DNA from: Rhodoferax sp. OV413
GTDB taxonomy: Bacteria; Pseudomonadota; Gammaproteobacteria; Burkholderiales; Burkholderiaceae_C
DNA: 64,000 nucleotides
Reading direction: 5' to 3'
Assembly: GCF_900104385.1 (NCBI RefSeq)
Contig: NZ_FNJA01000002.1
Coordinates: 558,001-622,000 of the forward strand
Shown: positions 9,652 through 19,124 of the stretch, one piece after another
Layout of the letters: each line of letters begins with the position of its first letter
Numbering within the stretch: position 1 is the first letter of the stretch
Position numbers and translations under genes: made by a program
Notes under the pieces: generated by a model
The model's database searches: none
What the model was told of the DNA's origin: nothing
Seen by the model: the letters and a program-made list of their open reading frames with translations, nothing else

Positions 9652-11526
9652 TTGTTTGTGCAAAGTACAAAGTCTTCGCTTGCAGCGCTCACTCTGGGTG
9701 CGATTGGTGTGGTGTACGGTGACATCGGAACCAGTGTCCTGTATGCCGTCAAAGAGGTCTTCAACTCCGGCCATGTGCCTTTCACCCCCGACAACATCTT
9801 TGGCGTGTTGTCGATGTTCTTCTGGACCTTGACGGTCATTGTCTCCATCAAATACGTCGTGCTGGTGCTGCGCGCCGACAACAACGGCGAAGGCGGCCTG
9901 ATTGCGATGTTGGCGCTGGCCTCCGAGGCGGTGCGTGACCAACCTAAATTGCGGCAGGTGCTGCTGGTTGTGGGTATCTTTGGCACCTCGCTGTTTTACG
10001 GCGACGGCGTCATTACCCCGGCGATCTCGGTGCTGTCGGCGGTGGAGGGCTTGGAGGTGATCTCGCCCAACCTGCACCGCTACATCATTCCGATGACGCT
10101 GGTGATTCTGTTTGCGCTGTTTGCGGTGCAAAAGCACGGCACCAGCGGCATAGGCAAGTTTTTTGGCCCGGTTACGCTGCTGTGGTTTCTGTGCATTGCC
10201 GTGCTGGGTGTCAACCAGATCCTGCTGCATCCGTCCATCCTGCTCGCGCTGAACCCGCTGTACGCGCTGCGCTTCATGTGGGACAACCCGGGCATTACCT
10301 TCATCATCCTGGGCGCCATCGTGCTGTGCGTCACCGGTGCCGAGGCGCTGTATGCCGACCTGGGCCATTTCGGCAAGCGGCCGATCCGTTTGGCCTGGTT
10401 TGCCATCGCCATGCCGGCGCTGACACTGAACTATTTCGGACAGGGTGCGCTGCTGCTGCGTGCACCCGAGTCGGTGAAAAACCCGTTCTACCTGATGGCT
10501 CCCGACTGGGCACTGATACCGCTGGTGCTGCTGGCCACAGCGGCTGCCGTGATCGCATCGCAGGCCTTGATCACCGGCGCCTTCAGTGTCACCAAGCAGG
10601 TGATCCAGTTGGGCTATTTGCCACGGCTTAACATCCAGCACACCAGTGTGCGCGACACCGGGCAGATCTACATCCCCTTCGTCAACTGGGGCCTGTTTGG
10701 CGCCATCGTGGTGGCCGTGGTGATGTTCCGCTCGTCCAGCAACCTGGCTGGGGCTTACGGCATTGCAGTGTGCACCGACATGCTGATCACCACGGTGTTG
10801 ACCTTCTTCGTGATCCGCCACGGCTGGAAGTACCCGCTGTGGCTGTGCCTGCTGTCCACCGGCTGGTTTTTCATCGTCGACTTTGTGTTCTTTTCGTCCA
10901 ATCTGCTCAAGCTGTTCGACGGCGGCTGGTTCCCGCTGATGATAGGCGGCGTCATCTTCACACTGATGATGACCTGGCAGCACGGCCGCGAACTGGTGAA
11001 GGAAAAGCTCCGTGCCGACGCCGTCGACCTCAGCAGTTTCCTGGAGTCGGTGTTCGTCAGCCCGCCCACCCGGGTGGAAGGCACGGCGGTATTCCTCACC
11101 GCCGACCCCGGCACCGTGCCCAATGCGCTGCTGCACAACCTCAAGCACAACAAGGTGCTGCATGACCACAACCTGTTCGTCACCGTGCACAACCACCCGA
11201 TTCCCTGGATCGGCATGGACAAGCGCGTGGAGGTAGAGGCGCTGGGGCACAAATGCTGGCAGGTCATCATCCACTACGGCTTCAAGAACAACCCGGATGT
11301 ACCCCGCGCCCTGGAGCAGATCCGTAGCCGCGGCTGCGAGCTGGAGACCATGACCACAAGCTATTTTCTGTCGCGCGACACCATCATTCCCACCCTGGGT
11401 GGTGGCATGGCGCCGTGGCGTGAAAAGCTGTTCGCGCAAATGCACCACAACGCCAGTGCCGCAGCCGACTTCTTGCGGCTGCCCAATAACGCGGTCGTCG
11501 AACTCGGCTCCAAAATCGAGATTTAA
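9652..11526 (+). CDS. kup: low-affinity potassium transporter Kup
   Basis: Kup is a proton-coupled potassium importer of the inner membrane. The 624-residue protein has the usual length, about twelve hydrophobic segments in the first 430 residues and a C-terminal cytoplasmic tail. The N-terminus [19 protein letters not shown] is the family signature. No ATG fits: the frame begins with TTG at 9652 or GTG at 9658, and both lie behind a G-rich stretch (ACGGGG). The family usually reads GDIGTSPLY, whereas this copy has GDIGTSVLY, so the proline is replaced by valine. In many relatives kup also lies near the gsh genes. Confidence 0.93.
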   Translation: MFVQSTKSSLAALTLGAIGVVYGDIGTSVLYAVKEVFNSGHVPFTPDNIFGVLSMFFWTLTVIVSIKYVVLVLRADNNGEGGLIAMLALASEAVRDQPKLRQVLLVVGIFGTSLFYGDGVITPAISVLSAVEGLEVISPNLHRYIIPMTLVILFALFAVQKHGTSGIGKFFGPVTLLWFLCIAVLGVNQILLHPSILLALNPLYALRFMWDNPGITFIILGAIVLCVTGAEALYADLGHFGKRPIRLAWFAIAMPALTLNYFGQGALLLRAPESVKNPFYLMAPDWALIPLVLLATAAAVIASQALITGAFSVTKQVIQLGYLPRLNIQHTSVRDTGQIYIPFVNWGLFGAIVVAVVMFRSSSNLAGAYGIAVCTDMLITTVLTFFVIRHGWKYPLWLCLLSTGWFFIVDFVFFSSNLLKLFDGGWFPLMIGGVIFTLMMTWQHGRELVKEKLRADAVDLSSFLESVFVSPPTRVEGTAVFLTADPGTVPNALLHNLKHNKVLHDHNLFVTVHNHPIPWIGMDKRVEVEALGHKCWQVIIHYGFKNNPDVPRALEQIRSRGCELETMTTSYFLSRDTIIPTLGGGMAPWREKLFAQMHHNASAAADFLRLPNNAVVELGSKIEI

Positions 11527-11738
11527 CCCATGGGCTGGCAGGCCCGTGCCGCAGCCGATGGCGGCGCTGCGGACCCCGGGTTTGCCCCCCCGACTTTTTG
11601 TCGGCGGGCGTGTCAAACGCCCTGAATGCATGTAACATTTTGTGCGCGTAAGTGCTTTGCAGGGCCCCGCGCCCGGGCATTCCACAAGACGGCAGTTGCT
11701 GCCAACGCAGCTGTACTTTTACTTCACCGGTAAAGCCC

Positions 11739-13502
11739 ATGCACTTCCTCGCCAACCTCAAAATTTCCACCCGCCTGGCAGCCGTGCTCGGCTTGTTGGT
11801 GGCCATGCTGCTGCTGATGGGGGGCATGGCCCTGGTGGAAATGGCGGCCATGCGGGCGGTCACCACCGGCATCACCCACAACTGGCTGCCCAGCGTCGAA
11901 CTGGTGAACAAAATGAACACCAGTACGGCGGATTTCCGGGTTTTTGAGTTCCAGCATGTGCTCAACACGGACGAGAAGGCCATGGCCACCATCGAAAAAT
12001 CCATGGCGTCGACCCTGGCGATCTTTGAGAAAAGCCGCCAAGAGTATTTGGCGCTGATCTCCAGCCCCGAAGAACGCAAGCTGTATGCAACATTCGATGC
12101 CGACTGGAAGCAGTACCTGGTGATCCACGAGCAGGTCAAAGCCCTGTCGCACAAAAATGAAAACGACCAAGCCCGTGCTTTGTTGGAGGGCGACAGCAAG
12201 AAGTTTTACGATAACGCCAGCGACACCCTGGACCAGCTGATCGTGTTGAACCGCGCAGGTGCAGATGCTGCAGCCGTTGACAGCGACAACGCGTTTGCCA
12301 CGGCGCGCGACACCATGCTGGGCGTCGCGCTGTTGGCCACTTTGCTGGCGGTGGTTGCGGCCGTGTGGTTGATACGCTCGATCACACGGCCGCTGGGCAA
12401 GGCCATCATTGCCGCAGACAGCGTCGCCGCGGGAGACCTGGCCAGCCGCATCGATGTCGACAGCCGGGACGAAATCGGCCAACTGTTGGGTGCGTTGCAG
12501 CGCATGCAGCACAGCCTGGTGCAGACCGTCAGCCGCGTGCGCAGCAATGCCGATGGGGTGGCCGCGGCCAGCACCCAGATTGCCCAGGGCAACCACGACC
12601 TGTCGGGCCGCACCGAATCCCAGGCCTCGGCGCTGGAAGAGACGGCCGCGTCCATGGAGCAGTTGAGCTCGGCCGTCAAGCAAAACGCCGACAACGCCCG
12701 CCAGGCCAACCAGCTGGCCCTGAGTGCCAGCACGGTCGCCATCCAGGGCGGTGAAGTGGTGGGCCAGGTGGTAGAGACCATGAAGGGCATCAACGACAGT
12801 TCCAAAAAGATCGCCGACATCATTGGCGTGATCGACGGCATTGCCTTCCAGACCAACATCCTGGCGCTGAATGCGGCCGTGGAAGCCGCCCGTGCCGGCG
12901 AGCAGGGCCGGGGCTTTGCGGTGGTAGCCAGCGAGGTGCGTTCCTTGGCCGGCCGCTCGGCCGACGCCGCCAAAGAAATCAAACTACTGATCTCTGCCAG
13001 CGTCGAGCGGGTGGAGCAGGGCACCGTGCTTGTCGACAAAGCCGGCGTCACAATGACCGAGGTGGTTGGGTCCATCCGCCGGGTGACCGACATCATGGGC
13101 GAGATCAGTGCCGCCAGCAGCGAGCAAAGCGCGGGTGTGGCCCAGGTCGGTGACGCGGTGGTCCAGATGGACCAGGCCACCCAGCAAAATGCCGCCTTGG
13201 TGGAGGAAATGGCCGCCGCTGCCAGCAGCCTCAAAACCCAGGCCGAAGAACTAGTGCATGCCATGGCCGTCTTCAAGCTGGCGCAGGGGGCCCAGAGCGC
13301 CGCCGCCCCCCAAGTGCCGCGTCCTGCGCCGCCGCGGCCCGCACCGGCACCGGCACCAGCACCAGCACCAGCACCAGCACCTGTGGCCGCGCCTGCGCGA
13401 CCCAGCCTGAAGCCTGCTCCCCCCAAGAAGCTTGCGCCCGCAGCTGCCAAGCTGCCTGCGCCGCAGCCCAAAGCCGGCGTGGACGACTGGGAATCGTTCT
13501 AA
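11739..13502 (+). CDS. methyl-accepting chemotaxis protein
   Basis: This 587-residue transmembrane chemoreceptor has a first membrane helix at residues about 12-34, a periplasmic four-helix-bundle-type sensor domain, a second helix near 190-212, a HAMP segment (RSITRPLGKAI) and a long signalling coiled coil. The hairpin tip is intact (GIAFQTNILALNAAVEAARAG, about residues 365-385), so it should contact CheA and CheW. A Pro/Ala-rich linker of variable-looking length leads to the last five residues D-W-E-S-F, which resemble the NWETF tether that binds CheR/CheB. No che genes are nearby. ATG 11739 places the basic residues directly before the first helix. Confidence 0.93.
   Translation: MHFLANLKISTRLAAVLGLLVAMLLLMGGMALVEMAAMRAVTTGITHNWLPSVELVNKMNTSTADFRVFEFQHVLNTDEKAMATIEKSMASTLAIFEKSRQEYLALISSPEERKLYATFDADWKQYLVIHEQVKALSHKNENDQARALLEGDSKKFYDNASDTLDQLIVLNRAGADAAAVDSDNAFATARDTMLGVALLATLLAVVAAVWLIRSITRPLGKAIIAADSVAAGDLASRIDVDSRDEIGQLLGALQRMQHSLVQTVSRVRSNADGVAAASTQIAQGNHDLSGRTESQASALEETAASMEQLSSAVKQNADNARQANQLALSASTVAIQGGEVVGQVVETMKGINDSSKKIADIIGVIDGIAFQTNILALNAAVEAARAGEQGRGFAVVASEVRSLAGRSADAAKEIKLLISASVERVEQGTVLVDKAGVTMTEVVGSIRRVTDIMGEISAASSEQSAGVAQVGDAVVQMDQATQQNAALVEEMAAAASSLKTQAEELVHAMAVFKLAQGAQSAAAPQVPRPAPPRPAPAPAPAPAPAPAPVAAPARPSLKPAPPKKLAPAAAKLPAPQPKAGVDDWESF
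13341..13382 (+). repeat. 6-bp tandem repeat coding for Pro-Ala in the chemoreceptor tail
   Basis: Seven units of GCACCG or GCACCA follow each other and encode alternating Pro and Ala in the flexible linker before the CheR-binding pentapeptide. The unit length of six keeps the frame whatever the copy number. Confidence 0.85.
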
Positions 13503-13632
13503 GCTTCCAAGCCCGCGGTCACCCAGCCCAGCACCGCATGGGCAATGCGACAATCTGCAAGATATGCGTTTCCCAAGGCCGCGCGCCCGCTGCCCTGCCG
13601 CTGATACGCTGACTTACAGATAACGGCCTAGC

Positions 13633-15225
13633 TTGAAACCACCTGTTGCCTCCTCCCTGGATTTTGATGTCTTGATCGTGGGCAGCGGCCTGGCCGGCCT
13701 CAGTGCCGCGCTGTTGCTGGCCCCCACCCACCGTGTCGCGGTGCTCACCAAGCGTGGCCTGAACGACGGCGCCAGCGCCTGGGCCCAGGGCGGTATTGCC
13801 GCGGTGCTGGGCGAGGGCGACAGCTTCGCCTCGCATGTCGACGACACCCTGGTTGCCGGCGGTGGCCTGTGCGACGTGGACGCCACCCGCTTTGTGGTCG
13901 AGCACGCGCCCGAATGCATCGCCTGGCTGCAGTCGCTGGGCGTGCCCTTTTCGCTGGAAGACGGCCACTTGCACCTGACCCGCGAAGGCGGCCACAGCCA
14001 CCGCCGTATCGTCCATGCCACCGACGCCACCGGCGCTGCGGTGCAGGCCACCATGATGGCCCAGGTGCGCAAGCACCCGCAAATCCGCCTGTTTGAAAAC
14101 CATACGCTGGTCGACCTGGTGATCGGCAGCAAGATCGGCCTGCCCCAAAAAGGCTGCGTCGGCCTGTACGCATTGGACGCTGATACCGACCAGGTGCTGA
14201 CCTTCAGCGCACCCAACACCATCCTGGCCACCGGCGGTGCCGGCAAGGTGTATCTGTACACCACCAACCCCGACACCGCCACCGGCGACGGCATTGCCGC
14301 CGCCTGGCGCGCCGGCTGCCGCGCCGCGAACATGGAGTTCATCCAGTTCCACCCGACCTGCCTGTACCACCCGCACGCCAAGTCGTTCTTGATCTCCGAA
14401 GCCGTGCGCGGCGAAGGTGGCCGCCTGCTGCGCCCCGACGGCAGCCGCTTCATGCCCGAGCATGATGAGCGCGCCGAACTCGCGCCGCGCGACGTGGTGG
14501 CCCGCGCCATCGATTTCGAGATGAAGAAGGGCGGCTTTGACTGCGTGTACCTCGACATCTCGCACCAGCCCAAGGCCTTTTTGCTGGAGCACTTTCCGAA
14601 CATTTACGACCGCTGCATGGCATTGGGCATCGACATCTCAAGCCAGCCGATTCCGGTGGTGCCCGCTGCCCACTACACCTGCGGCGGCGTGCTGACCGAT
14701 CTGCAGGGCCGCACCGATGTGCCCGGCCTGTATGCGCTGGGCGAAGCCGCCTGTACCGGCCTGCACGGCGCGAACCGGCTGGCCAGCAACTCGCTGCTGG
14801 AATGTATGGTGTTCGCCCGCGCCGCCGCGCAAGACTTGGCGCAGCTAGAACGCGCACCTGCGCTGCAGCTGCCGGCCTGGGACGACACCCAGGTCACCGA
14901 CAGCGACGAGCTGGTGGTGTTGTCGCACAACTGGGACGAGCTGCGCCGCTTCATGTGGGACTACGTGGGCATCGTGCGCACCACCAAACGGCTGGAGCGC
15001 GCGGCCCACCGCATCGCCCTGCTGCAAAGCGAAATCCACGAGTTCTACGCCCGCTTCCACGTCACCCGCGATCTGCTGGAGCTGCGTAACCTGGTGCAGG
15101 TGGCCGATCTGATCGTGCGCAGCGCCCGCGCCCGGCTGGAGAGCCGAGGCGGCCATTTCAGCCGCGACTACCCGGAGCTGGCGCCATCGTCCGAGCCCAC
15201 GGTGCTGGTGCCTGAGAATTTATAA
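13633..15225 (+). CDS. nadB: L-aspartate oxidase
   Basis: NadB oxidises L-aspartate to iminoaspartate, the first step of de novo NAD synthesis, and hands it to NadA. The 530-residue flavoprotein starts with an FAD-binding [10 protein letters not shown] at residues 17-26. It also carries the [11 protein letters not shown] segment, the substrate-site region [11 protein letters not shown] and the late [15 protein letters not shown] motif shared with succinate dehydrogenase flavoproteins. The start is TTG 13633, and no ATG lies before the FAD motif. It faces the nadC-nadA-pabBC operon tail to tail, with a dispersed repeat between them. Confidence 0.95.
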   Translation: MKPPVASSLDFDVLIVGSGLAGLSAALLLAPTHRVAVLTKRGLNDGASAWAQGGIAAVLGEGDSFASHVDDTLVAGGGLCDVDATRFVVEHAPECIAWLQSLGVPFSLEDGHLHLTREGGHSHRRIVHATDATGAAVQATMMAQVRKHPQIRLFENHTLVDLVIGSKIGLPQKGCVGLYALDADTDQVLTFSAPNTILATGGAGKVYLYTTNPDTATGDGIAAAWRAGCRAANMEFIQFHPTCLYHPHAKSFLISEAVRGEGGRLLRPDGSRFMPEHDERAELAPRDVVARAIDFEMKKGGFDCVYLDISHQPKAFLLEHFPNIYDRCMALGIDISSQPIPVVPAAHYTCGGVLTDLQGRTDVPGLYALGEAACTGLHGANRLASNSLLECMVFARAAAQDLAQLERAPALQLPAWDDTQVTDSDELVVLSHNWDELRRFMWDYVGIVRTTKRLERAAHRIALLQSEIHEFYARFHVTRDLLELRNLVQVADLIVRSARARLESRGGHFSRDYPELAPSSEPTVLVPENL

Positions 15226-15227
15226 AT

Positions 15228-15281
15228 AATCGGGCTTCAGCGCAGGTAGTACCTGCGCTAGCAGCTACTGAAAATATAGCT
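15228..15281 (-). repeat. dispersed two-hairpin repeat, copy 5 (intergenic nadB/pabBC)
   Basis: Intergenic copy with a perfect hairpin GCGCAGGTA-G-TACCTGCGC and the GCTA...ATATAGCT arm. Its edge provides the TAG stop of pabBC at 15280-15282 on the minus strand. Confidence 0.85.
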
Positions 15282-17019
15282 AAACCAGATCGGCGTCTAT
15301 CCAGCCGCGCAGGCTGTTGACGAAGGCCAAGCCCTGTACCCGCGGCAGATCGTCTACCCGTACCAGCGCTTCCACCAGCCGGCCGTCTTCTAGTGCTTTG
15401 GCGCGGCCTATGCCGCCCAGCAGGCCACAGGCCAGCGGCGGCGTAACCCAGCGGCCATCCAGCAGCAGCGCGATATTGCCGCGCGTGCATTCGGTGATCT
15501 CACCGGTGGCGTTCCATAGCAGCGTGTCGAAGACACCGGGTGGCGTGGTAAACGCCTCGTATTGGCCGCGGCGCGTGGTTTTGAAGCGCACGAATTCGCT
15601 GTGGGCTTCGAGTAGGGGCCGGTCCGCCAGCTGCAGCCGCACCCGCGCGGGTGAGGCTTCGAGCGCATAGGCCTCGGCGGCAGCATGGCCTTGCGCATCC
15701 AGCAGCAGGCGCACGCGCCAGGATTTTTCTGGATGGCCGGCGATCAAAGTGTCCAGGGTGTGCGCCACATGCGCCGCATCCCACGGTGTGCCGAAATGCG
15801 CGGCCGCCTGGGCCAGGCGCGCCAGATGCTCGGCGCGGTTGCGCAGCACGCCATCCACCAGCGCCAGGGTTTCCAGCAGCGCGAACGGCGCGCTGGCGCG
15901 CTGCACAAAAGCCTGCTTGTTGGCCCATTCCTGCCATTCGCCCTCGGCGCTGGCGTCGAAGGTGATGCCACTGCCGATGCCGCACTGGGCCTGGGCGCCG
16001 TGCAGGGTCACGGTGCGGATCGGCACGTTGAAGGTCGCTGTACCTCCGGGCTGCACGACGCCGATGGCGCCGCAGTAAACGCCGCGCGCCCCGGGTTCCA
16101 GCGACTTGATCTTGCGCATGGCTTGCACCTTGGGCGCGCCGGTGACCGATCCGCAGGGGAACAGCGCGGCGAATACATCCGCCAGGCTGCAGCCAGCACG
16201 GGTGCGGGCACTCACATCCGAGGTCATCTGCCACACCGTCGGCAGTGCTTCGGTGTGGAACAGGCGCGGCACCTTGACGCTGAACGGCTGGGCGATGCGC
16301 GACACATCGTTGCGCAGCAGGTCCACGATCATCACGTTTTCGGCCCGTTCCTTGGGCGAGCTGCGAAGCGCTGCCGCCAGGGCCGCGTCCTCGGTCTCCG
16401 TCGCGCCGCGGCGTGCCGTGCCCTTCATCGGGCGGGCCAGAATCTGGCCGTCACGCCAGTCGAAAAACAGCTCGGGCGAGACCGACAGGATTTGCATATT
16501 GTCGGTATGGCCGGTATCAATGAACGCCGCATAGCCACCCGGCTGGGCGCGCTGCAGCGCCGCGAACAAGGCCTGCGGCGCACCACTGAAGTTGCCGCGC
16601 ATCTGCGCCGTCAAATTCACCTGGTACAGCTCGCCGTCGGCAATCGCCTGCAGCAGCGTGGCCATCGCGGCGTCGAAATCTGCACGGGTGATGAAGCTCT
16701 GCCAATCGATCTGCGCTGTCTGCGTGGGGGCTACAGGCCAGGGCAGAGGTTTGTCGTACACCGCGAACCAAGCTAGCGGGCCGTCTGCCGCATGCACCGC
16801 CAGCGCTGCATCAAAAGCCGGCGCGGCTTCGTACTGCAGATAGCCTACGCACCACAGGCCTTGGGCGCTGGAGGCCTGCACGGCATCCAGCAACGGCCGC
16901 ACCTGGTCCAGCGTATGGGCTACCAGCGTCTGCAGCGGCGAGCCAAACGCGTGGCGCAGCCGCGGCGCGTTGGGCTGGGCCGGGTCGCTGAAGTCGACCA
17001 GCGCGGTGATCTGCGACAT
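15280..17019 (-). CDS. pabB: aminodeoxychorismate synthase component I fused to aminodeoxychorismate lyase (PabB-PabC)
   Basis: This 579-residue fusion makes p-aminobenzoate for folate. Residues 1 to about 355 are the chorismate-binding PabB domain, with the motifs GTARRG, KERAENVMIVDLLRNDVSR and CGSVTGAPKVQAM. From about residue 365 onward the sequence becomes a class IV aminotransferase like PabC, with LLETLALVDGVL at its start, a lysine-containing EFVRFKTTRRGQYEAF segment, TGEITECTRGNIALL and LACGLLGGIGRAKAL. The ATG at 17019 overlaps the nadA stop by one base (TGATG), so it is translationally coupled to nadA. Its stop codon lies in the edge of a dispersed repeat. Confidence 0.93.
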   Translation of the reverse strand: MSQITALVDFSDPAQPNAPRLRHAFGSPLQTLVAHTLDQVRPLLDAVQASSAQGLWCVGYLQYEAAPAFDAALAVHAADGPLAWFAVYDKPLPWPVAPTQTAQIDWQSFITRADFDAAMATLLQAIADGELYQVNLTAQMRGNFSGAPQALFAALQRAQPGGYAAFIDTGHTDNMQILSVSPELFFDWRDGQILARPMKGTARRGATETEDAALAAALRSSPKERAENVMIVDLLRNDVSRIAQPFSVKVPRLFHTEALPTVWQMTSDVSARTRAGCSLADVFAALFPCGSVTGAPKVQAMRKIKSLEPGARGVYCGAIGVVQPGGTATFNVPIRTVTLHGAQAQCGIGSGITFDASAEGEWQEWANKQAFVQRASAPFALLETLALVDGVLRNRAEHLARLAQAAAHFGTPWDAAHVAHTLDTLIAGHPEKSWRVRLLLDAQGHAAAEAYALEASPARVRLQLADRPLLEAHSEFVRFKTTRRGQYEAFTTPPGVFDTLLWNATGEITECTRGNIALLLDGRWVTPPLACGLLGGIGRAKALEDGRLVEALVRVDDLPRVQGLAFVNSLRGWIDADLV

Positions 17020-18128
17020 CAAGCTGCGCCGATATGCGGCACCAGGCCGGTGGTGGGCTGGCCGTTCTTCAGCGCTGCGGTAAAGGCCAGCATGCGGTCG
17101 ATCGGCACGCGGGCGCGCAGGCCCAGCGCGGGATCGATGTGGATCTCGTTCGTGCCCAGCTCCAGCACCTGGGCCAGGCCGGCCAGGCCGTTCATCGCCA
17201 TCCAGGGGCAGTGCGCGCAGCTCTTGCAGGTGGCGCTGTTGCCGGCGGTGGGGGCTTCGATGAACAGTTTGTGCGGGTTCTGCGTGCGCAGCTTGTGCAG
17301 CATGCCGTTGTCGGTGGCGACGATGAATGTGATGGCGTCCATGGTCCGCGCGGCGTTCAAGATGGCCGAGGTGGACCCCACGGCATCGGCCAGCGCGATC
17401 ACGTCGGCGGGGGATTCGGGGTGCACCAGCACCTTGGCCTCCGGGTGCTCGGCTTTCAAGGCCTCCAGCTCAAAAGCTTTGAACTCGTCGTGCACGATGC
17501 AGGCGCCGTTCCAGAACACCATGTCGGCCTGCGTTTCCTTCTGGATGTAGGCCCCAAGATGCTTATCGGGCGCCCAGAGGATCTTGTGGCCCTGGTCCTT
17601 GAGTGCGCGCACTACGTCGAGCGCGCAGCCCGAGGTGACCAGCCAGTCGGCGCGGGCTTTGACCTCAGCGCTGGTGTTGGCGTAGACCACCACGGTGCGG
17701 TCGGGGTGGGCGTCGCAAAAGGCGTTGAACTCGGCGCTCGGGCAGCCCAGGTCGAGTGAGCAGGTGGCGTCCAGGTCCGGCATCAGGATGCGTTTTTCGG
17801 GCGACAGAATCTTGGCGGTTTCGCCCATGAAGCGCACGCCGGAGACCACCAGGGTCTGCGCCGCGTGGTCGCGGCCGAAGCGCGCCATTTCCAGCGAATC
17901 GCTGACCAGGCCGCCGGTTTCCTCGGCCAGATCCTGCAGATCGGGGTGCACGTAGTAGTGCGACACCATCACCGCGTTGCGCTCTTTCAGCAGGCGGCGA
18001 ATGCGGTCTTTCAAGGCCAGGCGTTCGGCCGGGCCGGGCTCGACCGGCACGCGGGCCCAGGCGTGGCGCGGGGCGCAGACCGACTCCGAGGTCGGCTGCT
18101 CGTATTCGACTTCCATCAGGGTGTGCAT
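17019..18128 (-). CDS. nadA: quinolinate synthase A
   Basis: NadA condenses iminoaspartate with dihydroxyacetone phosphate to quinolinate using a [4Fe-4S] cluster. The 369-residue protein carries the three expected cysteine regions: [21 protein letters not shown] and [13 protein letters not shown]. The early [17 protein letters not shown] motif is also family-typical. The start at 18128 ([12 protein letters not shown]) has a good AGGA sequence at the right distance; the frame stays open upstream to 18182 but would run into nadC. It sits ten bases after nadC and overlaps pabBC by one base, so the three genes form one operon. Confidence 0.95.
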   Translation of the reverse strand: MHTLMEVEYEQPTSESVCAPRHAWARVPVEPGPAERLALKDRIRRLLKERNAVMVSHYYVHPDLQDLAEETGGLVSDSLEMARFGRDHAAQTLVVSGVRFMGETAKILSPEKRILMPDLDATCSLDLGCPSAEFNAFCDAHPDRTVVVYANTSAEVKARADWLVTSGCALDVVRALKDQGHKILWAPDKHLGAYIQKETQADMVFWNGACIVHDEFKAFELEALKAEHPEAKVLVHPESPADVIALADAVGSTSAILNAARTMDAITFIVATDNGMLHKLRTQNPHKLFIEAPTAGNSATCKSCAHCPWMAMNGLAGLAQVLELGTNEIHIDPALGLRARVPIDRMLAFTAALKNGQPTTGLVPHIGAA

Positions 18129-18138
18129 GGCCGTTTCC

Positions 18139-19020
18139 TCACAGGTCCTGGAAGCGCATGGAATAGTCGGTGGCCTTGACATCCTTGGTCAGGCCACCGA
18201 TGGAGATGCGGTCCACGCCGGTTTCGGCCAGCGCGCGCAGGCCGTCCAGGGTCACGCCGCCCGAGATTTCGAGAATCGCCTTGTTGTCGCCGCGGGCTGT
18301 GTTGCGGCGCACGGCTTCATGCAGCGTCGGCAGCGCCATGTTGTCCAGCAGCACCATGCGGGCGCCGGCGTCCAGCGCCTCGTCCAGTTGCTCCAGGGTT
18401 TCGACCTCGATCTCGACGAAGCTGGCCTGCTGCGCGAGCTCGGCGGCGCGGCGCAGCACGGCGGTCACGCCACCGGCAGCGGCAATGTGGTTTTCCTTGA
18501 TCAGCACCGCGTCATACAGGCCGATGCGGTGGTTGGTACCGCCGCCTACGCGCACCGCATATTTCTGCGCCAGGCGCAGGCCGGGCAGGGTTTTGCGGGT
18601 GTCGACGATGTGGGTGCCGGTACCGGCCACGGCTTGCACATGCAAGGCGGTGCGGCTGGCCACGGCGCTCAGCAGTTGCAGAAAGTTCAGGGCGGTACGC
18701 TCGGCCGTCAACAGGGCCTGGGCCGGGCCTTCCAGCTCCAGCACCACCTGGTCGGCGGCGCAGCGTTGGCCTTCATTCACCAGCCAGCGCCAGGTGGCGG
18801 TGGGGGCGATTTGGCGCAGCGTGGCCTCGACCCAGGGCGTGCCGCACAGCACCGCCGCTTCGCGGGCCAGGATGCGGGCCCGAGTATGGCGGGCCGGGTC
18901 GACCAGCGCGGCCGTCAGGTCGCCGGGGCCTACGTCTTCGGCCAGGGCGCGGGCTACATCGGCCTCGGCCAGGGTGGCGATGCTCGCCGGGGAAAAATCA
19001 AAAAACCGTGTCGTTGTCAT
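18139..19020 (-). CDS. nadC: nicotinate-nucleotide pyrophosphorylase (quinolinate phosphoribosyltransferase)
   Basis: NadC converts quinolinate and PRPP to nicotinate mononucleotide, the step after NadA. The 293-residue protein has normal length and shows the PRPP/quinolinate motifs [43 protein letters not shown] and IKENHI, with the C-terminal [21 protein letters not shown] barrel segment. ATG 19020 is chosen because the upstream extension (to 19104) is Arg/Cys-rich and unlike the family. It is the first gene of nadC-nadA-pabBC and is divergent from the aldehyde dehydrogenase gene, 104 bases away. Confidence 0.95.
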   Translation of the reverse strand: MTTTRFFDFSPASIATLAEADVARALAEDVGPGDLTAALVDPARHTRARILAREAAVLCGTPWVEATLRQIAPTATWRWLVNEGQRCAADQVVLELEGPAQALLTAERTALNFLQLLSAVASRTALHVQAVAGTGTHIVDTRKTLPGLRLAQKYAVRVGGGTNHRIGLYDAVLIKENHIAAAGGVTAVLRRAAELAQQASFVEIEVETLEQLDEALDAGARMVLLDNMALPTLHEAVRRNTARGDNKAILEISGGVTLDGLRALAETGVDRISIGGLTKDVKATDYSMRFQDL

Positions 19021-19124
19021 TGTTGTGGGGCAAGTCAGTGTCTGTCGCCTATGTCGCGGGCGGGACCGAAGTGTGTCACATCCGTGTCGGCCCTTTCCCG
19101 CCATGGATTCTCCAGACTGGCACT

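Noticed and set aside
9607-11685. A 692-codon open frame antisense to kup
   Set aside because: His/Gln-rich shadow frame without a domain, wholly opposite kup.
13341-13382. Tandem repeat considered as CRISPR-like array
   Set aside because: Units are six bases without spacers and encode Pro-Ala in frame.
16705-16740. A possible further copy of the dispersed repeat inside pabBC
   Set aside because: Only GTAGC, ACGCAG and GCGCAGATCGATT fragments match; the order is loose and chance cannot be excluded.
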